Below are positions 1 through 8,900 of a DNA stretch of 24,506 nucleotides, in pieces. This stretch comes from Alteromonadaceae bacterium UBA2620. Lineage in GTDB: Bacteria; Pseudomonadota; Gammaproteobacteria; Enterobacterales; Alteromonadaceae. Location of the stretch: positions 1 through 24,506 of the forward strand of contig DDJQ01000106.1 of NCBI GenBank assembly GCA_002339125.1. Direction: 5' to 3'. The position numbers were made by a program, and so were the translations under genes. Positions within the stretch are counted from its first letter, which is position 1. The number at the start of each line of letters is the position of its first letter. The notes beneath the pieces are model-generated. The model made no database searches. It saw nothing but the letters and a program-made list of their open reading frames with translations, and was not told the origin of the DNA.

Positions 1-14
1 CCATGCCCGGCGCA

Positions 15-46
15 CCATAAAAAAGACCTGCATGAGCAGGCCTTTT
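15..46 (-). terminator. Rho-independent terminator of the PEP-CTERM-like gene
   Basis: A stem is formed by 21-31 and 36-46 (AAAAGACCTGC / GCAGGCCTTTT, one mismatch) with a four-base loop. Read on the minus strand it is followed by a run of six U, as expected for an intrinsic terminator about 20 bases after the stop codon at 67. The A and T flanks make it able to act in both directions. Confidence 0.75.
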
Positions 47-66
47 AGTTATGAACGAGTCGTGAT

Positions 67-822
67 TTATGCAGAGCGACGGCGACGAGCCGCAAGCAGA
101 GAACCACCAATAATCAGTAACAGCGAGGCTGGCGCTGAAACTGGAGTTGTTGGCGGAAGGCTGTCTTGATCTAACAGTGCATAACGAACCTGGCCGCCAG
201 CAACCAGAACTTCACCGATACCATTACCCCAGAACGATACCTGAGTAAACTCATCACTATCATCAAAGGCAGCTACGAAGATTTCATATACGCTGTTTGA
301 CGGATTAGCTTGTGATGGGAATAGACCTTCGGCATTCGTTGACGCAGAAGCCACTAAAATTGGCGCACCGCCGTCAAATGAGATAAACAGATCAGTCGTT
401 GGGTCGGTACAACACGTTGCCCAGTCACCTACTTCAAAACCAACAGCATTTACTGCGCTGTCGAAGGTGAAGGTAATGCCACTACCAAAGTAATCCATTG
501 GATCCGTGCGTGGAATCGATCCACCACCGGCAGGATTAATACCAATTGCAGTGCCTGTCAGGGTACCGTAACTTGAAGCGGATCCGGTACCACCATCATT
601 TTGAGTGATAACGTAGTCACCTCGGTCGATTGATGAGCCCGAAAAGGCAGTATCCCAAACATCAACACCAACAGTACCACCAGCACCCGTTACAGTGCTG
701 TCGAAATCGGCTACACCATCAGTAATGCCATCGAATACAGTTAGAATGGTTGCGTTGGCAGCAGATGCAGATGCCAACAGTAAACCGGCGAGACCGCCAA
801 CAAACAGTTTCTTTGCTTTCAT
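67..822 (-). CDS. PEP-CTERM-like exported protein
   Basis: A secreted protein of 251 residues that is probably anchored or sorted at the cell envelope. It starts with a signal peptide (Lys-rich start, hydrophobic stretch to about residue 24, ending in ANA). A Gly/Asp/Thr/Ser-rich beta-type domain follows, with a CC pair near residue 138. The C-terminus has the tripartite form of PEP-CTERM sorting signals: VSAPAS, a hydrophobic helix, then RRRR. The motif has APA where the classical form has PEP, a variant I believe occurs in Alteromonadales. The start is supported by AAGGA about eight bases upstream. No exosortase gene or extracellular-polymer cluster is in the window, so the sorting enzyme must be elsewhere. 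The substrate or partner cannot be inferred. A clear terminator follows the gene. Confidence 0.8.
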   Translation of the reverse strand: MKAKKLFVGGLAGLLLASASAANATILTVFDGITDGVADFDSTVTGAGGTVGVDVWDTAFSGSSIDRGDYVITQNDGGTGSASSYGTLTGTAIGINPAGGGSIPRTDPMDYFGSGITFTFDSAVNAVGFEVGDWATCCTDPTTDLFISFDGGAPILVASASTNAEGLFPSQANPSNSVYEIFVAAFDDSDEFTQVSFWGNGIGEVLVAGGQVRYALLDQDSLPPTTPVSAPASLLLIIGGSLLAARRRRSA

Positions 823-1075
823 GTAAAAAGTCCTTCTTCAATAAACGCCCGTAGTACCACACAATCTCTACGTTTTTATTTGCAGTATATTAAGCATGAT
901 TAAAAATTAAGCACACCTAGCGCTTATACAGCAAAGAAAGGGCCAGATCGTTCAATTTTTAAATAATTATTTGAATAACCGGCAATTTTTTGATTTGAGG
1001 ACTTTTTGAGTAAATCTGCACACCGTCGATTTGTAAAAAAAAGTGACACTATACTTTAGTGCAATGTAACGTAGT

Positions 1076-1103
1076 TAACAGGGCTGCATTAGCAGCCCTG
1101 TTA
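1076..1103 (-). terminator. Hairpin downstream of amtB
   Basis: A perfect 12-bp inverted repeat (TAACAGGGCTGC / GCAGCCCTGTTA) with a four-base loop lies five bases after the amtB stop. There is no immediate U-run on the minus strand; an eight-U run lies about 35 bases further on. It is probably a terminator or a 3' end stabiliser. Confidence 0.6.
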
Positions 1104-1108
1104 GTGGA

Positions 1109-2392
1109 TCAGAGGTTGTATCCACGCTCTTCGTGGCTGCTGATATCCAGCCCCTGCTGTTCGTGCTCTGCAGTGACCCGAATACCTTTAGTGAGCATAT
1201 CTACCAGTTTGAGCAGCACCAGGCTCACCACTGCGGTGTAAACAAACGTGGAAAAAATACCGACCATCTGTACGCCCAGTTGCTCACCTATGGAGGTGTT
1301 ATCGCCTCCGAATCCGGAGCCGCTGAAAATGCCCAGATCGGGAGAGCAGAAGATACCCGCCAGAAACGTACCCAGAATACCGCCGATACCGTGAACCGGG
1401 AACACGTCGAGTGAGTCGTCAATTTTCCACTTTTGTTTGATGAGATTAGTGAAGTAAAAACAAACGCAACCGGCGGTAAGGCCTATAACCAGGGCCCCTG
1501 CCGGACCAACATAGCCCGAAGCCGGCGTGATGGTTCCCAGTCCTGCTACCATACCGGTAACGATTCCCAGCACCGAGGGCTTTCCGTATTTCACCCATTC
1601 TATACTCATCCAGGCCAGGGAGCCTGCGGCGGCTGATACATGAGTCACCAGCATCGCCATCGCAGCATCACTATTGGCAGCTACTGCGCTACCGCCGTTA
1701 AAGCCAAACCAGCCAACCCAAAGCATTCCCGCGCCGCCTACTGTCATTGTCAGGTTATGTGGGATCATTGACGCGCTGCCGTAGCCGTGGCGGTTTTTAA
1801 TATACATAGCTGCCACCAATGCGCCTACACCGGCGGTAATGTGCACCACCGTACCACCAGCGAAGTCTAACAAGCCAATTTGCGCCAGCCAGCCGCCACC
1901 CCATACCCAGTGACACACAGGCAGATAAACCAGCACCAGCCAGGCCAGAGAAAACACTAATACGGAAGAGAATTTCATACGCTCAGCAAACCCACCCACC
2001 ATCAGTGCGGGCGTGATGATGGCAAAAGTCATCTGAAACATGAAAAACAGCGGTTCCGGGAGCGTACCGGATAATGAGGACTTATCCGTATTGGCTAAAA
2101 ACATGTTTGAGAAATCGCCGATAAAGGCGTTACCTTCTCCAAATGCCAGACTGTAACCGGCTATCAACCAAATCAAAGACGCGCCACAGGCAATTGCAAA
2201 ACATTGCATTAATACCGAAAGTACGTTTTTGCTGCGCACCAGGCCGCCGTAAAAAAACGACAAACCGGGCAGGGTCATAAATAAAACCAGAGCCGTAGCG
2301 GTTAGGATCCAGGCGGTGTCGCCGGTATCTGCACCGGATTCAGCTAATGCAAAGCCCGGCATGAACGCCAGGCCGATAAGCCAGTTTCGCAT
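1109..2392 (-). CDS. amtB: Ammonium transporter Amt
   Basis: Inner-membrane ammonium channel of 427 residues, the usual length for the Amt family. It has an N-terminal signal-like segment ending near ALA-E18 and about eleven hydrophobic segments. The Amt signature regions are visible: LPGLSFFYGGLVRSKN near residues 41-56, and the pore twin histidines at H184 (TVVHITAGVGAL) and H334 (FPVHGIGGILGTF). It lies 33 bases after glnK on the same strand. This is the conserved glnK-amtB order, in which the PII protein plugs the channel when nitrogen is plentiful. AGGA lies nine bases before the ATG. No sigma-54 promoter is obvious upstream of the pair. Confidence 0.96.
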   Translation of the reverse strand: MRNWLIGLAFMPGFALAESGADTGDTAWILTATALVLFMTLPGLSFFYGGLVRSKNVLSVLMQCFAIACGASLIWLIAGYSLAFGEGNAFIGDFSNMFLANTDKSSLSGTLPEPLFFMFQMTFAIITPALMVGGFAERMKFSSVLVFSLAWLVLVYLPVCHWVWGGGWLAQIGLLDFAGGTVVHITAGVGALVAAMYIKNRHGYGSASMIPHNLTMTVGGAGMLWVGWFGFNGGSAVAANSDAAMAMLVTHVSAAAGSLAWMSIEWVKYGKPSVLGIVTGMVAGLGTITPASGYVGPAGALVIGLTAGCVCFYFTNLIKQKWKIDDSLDVFPVHGIGGILGTFLAGIFCSPDLGIFSGSGFGGDNTSIGEQLGVQMVGIFSTFVYTAVVSLVLLKLVDMLTKGIRVTAEHEQQGLDISSHEERGYNL

Positions 2393-2425
2393 AAGTGTGT
2401 CCTGTTGATTCTCAAATGTGTTGTA

Positions 2426-2764
2426 TTAAATTGCGTCGGAGTTTGTTTCTGATGTTCTTATTCGGATAACCTTTTCGACATCTGTTATAAATAATTTTCC
2501 GTCGCCTACCTTGCCGGTCCTGGCACTCTGAATAATCGCTTCGCAAACGCGTTCTACGTTTTCGTCGGCAACCACCAGCTCCATTTGTGTTTTGGGTACA
2601 TAGTCAATTTGATACTCGGCACCACGGTACAACTCGCTGTGGCCCTTTTGTCGTCCAAACCCTTTTACTTCACTAACTGTTAAGCCGTTTATTCCTACGT
2701 CAGCCAGGGCCTGACGTACATCTTCTATGCGAAATGGTTTTATAATCGCAGTTATTTTTTTCAT
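2426..2764 (-). CDS. glnK: Nitrogen regulatory protein P-II
   Basis: Small trimeric signalling protein of 112 residues that senses ATP/ADP and 2-oxoglutarate and controls AmtB. All landmarks are present: KPFRIEDVRQAL at 9-20, the T-loop with the uridylylation site Tyr51 in GAEYQIDYVPK, and the B-loop TGKVGDGKLF near residues 83-92. It is the first gene of the glnK-amtB pair, which favours GlnK over GlnB. The usual nitrogen control would be NtrC with sigma-54, but no TGGCAC-N5-TTGC element was found between 2765 and 3000, so how it is transcribed here is open. Confidence 0.95.
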   Translation of the reverse strand: MKKITAIIKPFRIEDVRQALADVGINGLTVSEVKGFGRQKGHSELYRGAEYQIDYVPKTQMELVVADENVERVCEAIIQSARTGKVGDGKLFITDVEKVIRIRTSETNSDAI

Positions 2765-2928
2765 TATTCCGGGCTTCTTTCAGGGAAGGTGAATTTTATT
2801 TTCTCTAAACAGTAGTATTTTTACCACTTTTTTTAACAAAACCTTATTAGTCAAAAGTAGCGTTACCGGGCTTGTACAATCACAGTTTCGTCGCAATATA
2901 TAGCGCTCAGGCACGTTTCATTATCTAA

Positions 2929-2964
2929 TTGACGTAATGAGATAAAGTCAGGATATGATATCCT
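2929..2964 (+). promoter_or_regulatory. Possible promoter with 15-bp palindrome
   Basis: TTGACG (2929-2934) and TATGAT (2954-2959) could be -35 and -10 boxes for the lipoprotein gene, although the 19-base spacer is long. The -10 lies inside a perfect palindrome, AGGATAT-G-ATATCCT (2950-2964), which may be an operator. Confidence 0.35.
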
Positions 2965-3011
2965 CTGCGCTCTGAAGCCCTGGTTTGAAAACAAAAAGGA
3001 GATGAATGTAT

Positions 3012-3398
3012 ATGAAAAAATTGCTTGCTGCGTTAGCTGTTATTTCTGCTGGTATGTTATCCGGATGTACATCGCTCCCGTCCGAACAGGAAATCAGTGA
3101 TGCAGACTACGGCGCCTATCCTGATGATTACGAAAATATCGTAAAAACTTACTATGGCTATCACCTCACCCACCCGAATTCTGTTGAGTACGGCAAAATA
3201 GAAAAGCCCAAACGTTACTGGCTGGGCAATGAACTGGATAACGTGTACTACGGCTATCTTGTTTGTGCCACGCTCAATTACCGCAACATGGTAGGTAAAG
3301 ACACCGGGTTTAACACACATGCGCTGCTGATTCATGATGGTCTGGTGGTTAAATATGTGGAAGACGGCGAGTGGTGGGGCAAGCCGCTCTGTAACTGA
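3012..3398 (+). CDS. Small lipoprotein of unknown function
   Basis: A 128-residue exported lipoprotein. The N-terminus has two Lys, a hydrophobic stretch and a lipobox LSGC, so Cys19 would be lipidated. The mature part is Tyr- and Trp-rich (YYGYHL, DNVYYGYLVCATLNY, DGEWWGKPLC) with two further Cys that could form a disulfide. I do not recognise the family. An ATG at 3006 would add two residues, but AGGAG at 2997-3001 is only four bases from it and ten from the ATG at 3012, so 3012 is preferred. It is the first of three consecutive genes for exported proteins on this strand and the only one of the three with an intact reading frame. Confidence 0.75.
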   Translation: MKKLLAALAVISAGMLSGCTSLPSEQEISDADYGAYPDDYENIVKTYYGYHLTHPNSVEYGKIEKPKRYWLGNELDNVYYGYLVCATLNYRNMVGKDTGFNTHALLIHDGLVVKYVEDGEWWGKPLCN

Positions 3399-3421
3399 GT
3401 CACGGGGAGACAGTAGTAGTT

Positions 3422-4132
3422 ATGTGGCATCGCTGGTTGTTTTTACTACTGTTGTTAGCCTTTAATACTCACGCAGCAAACCAACTTTAATCGGCAGTCT
3501 CCGGTAACTTTCCTAACGGCCTGCATGCTCACTTTATTAACTATATCAGTGAGCAGCTTTATGCAGAGGCAGACATCGCCCTTATGCCCTACGCCCGGCG
3601 GTTGATAGAACTGGATGAAGGTAGTATCAATATGATGGTTGGAGTGTCTGGCACCGCCCCCATTGGTAGCCATACCATTTTGCTCAGGCCCGCCTACGAT
3701 AATCTGAGCATCGGATTATTTGTACTCACCGGCAATGAGAGCCTGTTTACTGAAGCTGATGATATGTGCAAGCATTTACTGAGCCTCACCCGACACGCCA
3801 ACAGTGATGCCATATTAAGCGAAATTCCCGCAGCGCATATTGTGCCGGCCCGTTCGCTGGAACAAAAAATCGAGATGCTTTTAAAAGGCCGCATAGATGG
3901 CTTTTTGCATGTAACGCAAAGCACCGAATTGCGCCTTAAGGAGCTCGGCTACACCAACACCATTACGCAAGCCGCTTACCAGCCACCTGAGGTTTACAAG
4001 CAGTATATTGCCATCAACAATCACTCGTGGCTATATGCACACAAAGCCGAGTTAGAAGCAATTATTGCCAACGGCATTGCCACTGGCGCCTTTCAGACGA
4101 TCCGGCGCAATTATTACGCAGACACCCATTAA
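3422..4132 (+). pseudogene. Solute-binding-protein-like gene with in-frame stop
   Basis: Reading from the ATG at 3422 (GGGGAGA at 3404-3410 as ribosome site) gives a clean signal peptide ending in THA-A and then NQL. A TAA at 3488-3490 follows. After the stop the same frame stays open to 4132. That part reads like a periplasmic type-3 extracellular solute-binding protein: SGNFPNGLHAHF, a PYARRL segment, VGVSGTAP, and a lobe-2 region with LEQKIEMLLKGRIDGFLH. The whole would be 236 codons, the normal size for the family. Only one codon is wrong. Initiation at an internal ATG (3584) would lack both export signal and first strand, so the product would probably be dead. A sequencing error or a CAA-to-TAA change could explain it. 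Confidence 0.7.
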
Positions 4133-4236
4133 TCTGCCGCCATTTTACTGCTCAAGGATCCCTCGACTGCCCATCCTCTTGTGGTGTATATTTTTCTTCG
4201 TTGATAAAGGATTAATTAATAAAATAAGGAAATTCA

Positions 4237-5134
4237 ATGAAGTATGCTCTCTTGCTGATTTTGCTTCTTGCCCCCCCTACGAGCATTAGCTGCTGTTTCC
4301 GAATGGGTGGATTTTACGCTTCACAACGGCCATGTGTACTTACCCATCGTGGTTGAAGGTATTGAAACCCACGTACTACTCGACTCCGGCTCTCAGGTGC
4401 ATGCCATTAATAAGGCTTTTGTAGGTAAGCACAACCTCGACCTGGCCACTGGCGCAAAAAAGCGTATTCAGGGCGTTCACGACACCGAAGACCGAACCAC
4501 TTACAATAATGTTGAGGTAGGTCTGTTTAGCTCTGAGTTTGAGTTGGATAAGGTAGTAGAATTTAATCTGGGCCACCATAGCAGCGGAATGTTGTTGGGA
4601 GCGGCTTTTTTCAACCCGTTTATCATTCAGATTAACTACCCCGAAAAGAAAATTCGCTTACTCACCCGCGACAGCGTGGGTATGAATGAAGCATCGAATG
4701 TGAGATCCATGGACAACCGCGGTAACGGCATGCCAATCGCTGAGATAACCATTAATGGCGAAAACTTCTGGTTTTTAGTGGATACCGGTAGCTCCAGCAG
4801 TATCTTTATGGAGCGTCGCTATGCATCCCGGGCCGGCTTACTCGACAAAGTCGAAGGTTCTTCGTCTTCTTCTGGGGTTAACAGTACCGGTTTTCAGGAT
4901 GTTGCCAATGCAGATACCGTAAGATTTGGCCCTTTCGAAATTGCCGATGTAAAAGTGAGTTTTCCTGCACCGGGGGAGACCACTAACCTGGAAAGCCAGT
5001 TTTCAGAAACTCGCAGCCGCATTAAAGGCAAACGCATCGTCGGCATTATCGGCTACGGTTTATTCCAGCATTTCCTGCTCACCATGGATTATAAATCCGG
5101 CAAGATCCACGTGTCTCTGCCTCCAGAAAAATAA
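4237..5134 (+). pseudogene. Two-domain retropepsin-like aspartyl protease, frameshifted at a C7 run
   Basis: The body of the gene encodes two retropepsin-type halves, each with its own active-site motif: VLLDSGSQVHA early and FLVDTGSSSSIF in the second half. Bacterial aspartyl proteases of this kind are usually periplasmic. The best start is the ATG at 4237, with AAGGA at 4227-4231, which opens a signal peptide (MKYALLLILLLA). That frame breaks at seven C's (4271-4277). With six C's the product would read on as APLRALA-AVSEW, a textbook cleavage site, and then into the protease. As written, the frame from 4237 leaves the protease frame. The protease frame itself (frame of 4268) has only a TTG without a secretion signal. 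It may be a pseudogene, a slippage-controlled gene, or a base-call error in a homopolymer. Confidence 0.75.
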
Positions 5135-5141
5135 TCAGGCT

Positions 5142-5165
5142 AACGCCGAGCCGCCCCGGCGTTTT
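5142..5165 (+). terminator. Terminator between convergent genes
   Basis: Stem AACGCCG (5142-5148) pairs with CGGCGTT (5157-5163) around an eight-base loop and runs into TTTT. It lies eight bases after the protease stop and between convergent genes, so it could serve both. Confidence 0.7.
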
Positions 5166-5188
5166 AGCACGTTAATGCTTAATACGCA

Positions 5189-5851
5189 TTACCAGGGAAG
5201 CTGATCGCCATTGCTGTGCCAGAATCCCCCGGAATTTTCACAGTTTAATTCGTCCATACGTGCCAGCAATCCGGCCGCCGCCTCTTCCGGCTCGATAAGC
5301 CCATTAAAGTTTACCATCTCGGTATTCACCCATCCCGGATGCAATAAGGCCACCGCTATCCCTTGTTTATTAAGATCAACAGCCAGCGACTTACCAGCCG
5401 CATTGAGCGCTGTTTTTGACATCCGGTAACCGTAACTACCGCCTGAATCATTATCAGCAATTGAGCCCATCCGGCTGGTAACCAGACCAACTTTACTACC
5501 TTCCTTCAGGTTTGCCTTCAAGGTGGCAACAACCCGTAGCGGGCCGATAGCGTTTACCTCAAATTGTTCTCTAATCTGGTCGTAATTCAAATCATCCAGA
5601 CTATTCTTACGCATAATGCCTGCGTTATTGATAAGCACATCTATAGTCCTGCCGCCAAGCTGACTGTGCAATTTATCCAGGTCATCCTGCTGACTGACAT
5701 CCACCTGTTCAATTACCTCTGCGCCACTTCGCTTGAGCGCTTCAGATGAGTTACGACATACCCCGATAACACTGTCACCACGTTTAAGGTAAGCCTGCAC
5801 AAGCGCTAGTCCGATCCCACGGTTAGCACCGGTAATAAGAATAGTAGCCAA
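5189..5851 (-). CDS. SDR-family oxidoreductase
   Basis: A 220-residue short-chain dehydrogenase/reductase, a cytoplasmic NAD(P)-dependent enzyme. The Rossmann motif TGANRGIG is at residues 7-14, NNAG at 75-78, and the catalytic pair Tyr142-xxx-Lys146 lies in YGYRMSK with a Ser at 126 or 130. It lacks the long C-terminal region of larger SDRs and resembles the carbonyl-reductase-like 'classical' group that also contains C-factor homologues. The start is a TTG with GGAG (5859-5862) seven bases upstream; no ATG fits better. The substrate cannot be told from the sequence. It lies downstream of the large hybrid sensor on the same strand, with about 96 bases between them. Confidence 0.88.
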   Translation of the reverse strand: MATILITGANRGIGLALVQAYLKRGDSVIGVCRNSSEALKRSGAEVIEQVDVSQQDDLDKLHSQLGGRTIDVLINNAGIMRKNSLDDLNYDQIREQFEVNAIGPLRVVATLKANLKEGSKVGLVTSRMGSIADNDSGGSYGYRMSKTALNAAGKSLAVDLNKQGIAVALLHPGWVNTEMVNFNGLIEPEEAAAGLLARMDELNCENSGGFWHSNGDQLPW

Positions 5852-5947
5852 AATAAGTCTCCAAGCTCTTTTTACATTCCCAGTTAATACGACATGGGGA
5901 GAGTAATTGACTTTTAAAGGTGCAAAACTATGACAGATTACTTTGTT

Positions 5948-8900
5948 TTACTTGTCTGGAAATTGATAGTCGCTTGGCAGTACTTTATATACCTGCTTAA
6001 AACACCGGCTGTAATAAGCGCCCGAGCCAAATCCTACCTCAAACGCTATCTGGGTTATCTGTAAACCTTGTTCCAGCATCGGCATGCTTTTCTCCAACCG
6101 GTACTTCTTTAAAAACATCGTAAAGTTATCCGGCAGTAGTTTGGACAGAGTACGATTGAGCTGCCTGTCACTCATTGCCAGTAACGCCGAAGCGCGACTA
6201 CGGTTAAACCGTTCATCCTGATAATTACTCTCTATTACATCTAAGAATTTAACAATAAATTTGCGGTCTTTTTCATTGTCACACCGAGGTAAAATAGCCT
6301 TAACGTAAGCAGGTGTATCTTCCACGTTGTCGTTAGCGCTTCTGCTAACGTTATGACGATGTGCGAGCCGTGAGTAGGTCAGGTTACTTTCAATTCTTGA
6401 TACCAGTTCTTCACGTTCTACCGGCTTAACCAGGTAGTCATTAACTGACGCCTTAAAGCTATTAAGTTTGGAGGTGTAGTCACTGGCGGCGGTGAGTATC
6501 ATCACCGGCACATCAGCAAATACATCCTGCTCCCTGAGCTTTTCAGTAATTACCACACCGGAAATATCAGTGATGTTTAACTCAGTGACTATTACATCAG
6601 GCTGCAAAACAGGGATGATTTCCAGTGCCTGCATACCGCTTTGGGTTGAGTAACAATTAAAGCTTTCGCCCAGCAAATTAATGATATATTCGCACGCCTC
6701 GTGACTACGCTCGATCACGAGAACCACAGGTAAGTTACTTTCCCGATACTGAGCAGACTGTTCTGCTACCTGCCGTTGTGTTCCATCATCAACCGTAAGG
6801 GCTTCCCTGTTTTCCACTGTCAGCGCAGGGTTAAAAGGTAAATGCACCGAAACCTCTGTACCCGTACCTGGTTCACTTTTTAATTCTAACCAGCCGTCAT
6901 TGGCAAGCGCCAGTGCATTCGCCAGATTCAGGCCGATGCCGGTATTAGTGTTGCCATTATAATTGGTGCCCTTGGCAAACCGGGAGGTAACAAATTCCAG
7001 GTGCAGTTTATCCATTCCCGGGCCGTTGTCTTTAATGTATACCACTAACTTATCAGCCTGGTGACTTGCCTTAATGCGCACTTGTCCGCCAGGTTGAGTA
7101 TAAGAAACTGCATTGATCAGTAAATGGTTGAGTAGTGCTTCCAACGAGTCCTGAATTAACAACACTGGCGCTCTGATATCACAATCACAGCTGAGTATAA
7201 GTTGTTTTTTTAGGGCTTCCGGACGCCAGGTTTCAACCAGGAAATCTAATGTATTGCCAATATTGTATCGCTGCAGCACCTGCCCGCTTATATGTTCAAT
7301 TCGTTCCACCGCCGCGAGCTGGTCGGTGAGCACTCTGAGGCGCCCCGCGTTACCGTATACCACATCGAGCTTACCCCGGATATCCGCCGTTAATGGCCTT
7401 GCCCGTAACTCTGCGAGCGGATTTAAGATTTGCATTAGTGGTGTTTTTATCTCATTGGCCAGATTACTGAAGATTTTTTCTTTCTTGTTCAATAGCTCGG
7501 TAATCGAGCGGTTACTTTCCAGTAACGCCGACTGCTTCTGTTCAATAACCGCCGCCAACACCCGGCTTTTTTCAGCCATATGACGTTTTATCAACACTAC
7601 TACAAGCCAGATGGTCAGTGCTAAAGCCGCCAGATAAAGTATGTATGCCTGCCAGGTTAACCATGGTGGCCGGGCAATATTGAACGGATAACGACTAATG
7701 GGCTGTACTGCCTGACTTTTACTATCCACAACCCGAACCTGAAAATCAAAAGCACCAAAGCTCAGACCTGAGTAGGCCACTGTACCCATATTCGCCGGCA
7801 ATTCCTGCCAGTCTTCATGAAACCCCTTAAGACGATATTCAAGCTTGTGCAAATGCGGGTAAACATAGTCTGCTGAAGCAAATTCAAAAATCATTTCATC
7901 AGGGGCGGAGGCAAGTTCAAGGGCAGATCGTTCGGCCATAGGTGCAGATTGAGCAGTATCAGGTAAGAGATCTAATTTTACCACTGCTGCTTGTGCCGCA
8001 TGCCGTCTACGTTTTTCAACGTAATGGGCGACTAGGTCTGTATCGACTACGTAAGACAATTGATCGCCCACCAGAATAAACTTTTTCTCGTTAAGCGGCA
8101 GTATGCCCCGGTAGTTAAAGTCAGTATCAACAACCCCATCACTACTATCAAATTGAAATAGGTAGTTTCCATTCAAAAAGACGAAACCTTTATTAGTCGC
8201 CAGCCAGTGATTACCGGCAGCGTCCAGAAACCCCGCTCTGATAAACCTTGGTATGGCGGAATTTAGTGGCTCCTCAATAAACCGCTTTGTAACTATGTCG
8301 AATTGCTTAAGACCTTTACCGGATGTACAAAAATAAATGCTGGTCGAATCGGTGTACATGCAATACACAAAGACGCCTTTCAGTTCCTCCAATTCATATC
8401 GTACCCAAACTCCCTGTTCAACCATGAAATAAAGCACATTTTTTTTATCCAGCATGATTGCAGGCAGGTCACCGGTACTCTCTAAAAACCTTAAATCTTT
8501 TGGTGCATTAACGTGATGTGATAGTTCGTTATTTTCTAACTTCACGAACCCTGCGTGTGTTGGGGCCTGATAATAAATGTATTGTAATTCTTCCTGATTG
8601 TAGTGTTCTGCTTTTAGATATGAACAGAGACCTGAGGAATCGCGTATTTTCTGAGTCTTAATCAGCTCAACATCCCCAAATTCGAATGTATTACACGCAG
8701 CGTCAGGCACTATCACTTTGTTACCTATTGGAATAGGGGCTTTTTCAAATTCATCATTATTCAATTGATCTAACTTACCCGTCTCTGCATTCAATCGAAA
8801 CCATTGGTCCTTGCTTCTGGCTATATATTGGTTTGAACTCATAGGTACAGCTGAGTAAATGTCATTCCGAAAAGGGAATGATGATTCATGCAAGTAATTA

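Noticed and set aside
2765..3000. Sigma-54 promoter or NtrC sites for glnK-amtB
   Set aside because: Expected from the gene pair, but no GG-N10-GC element in the right direction was found by eye.
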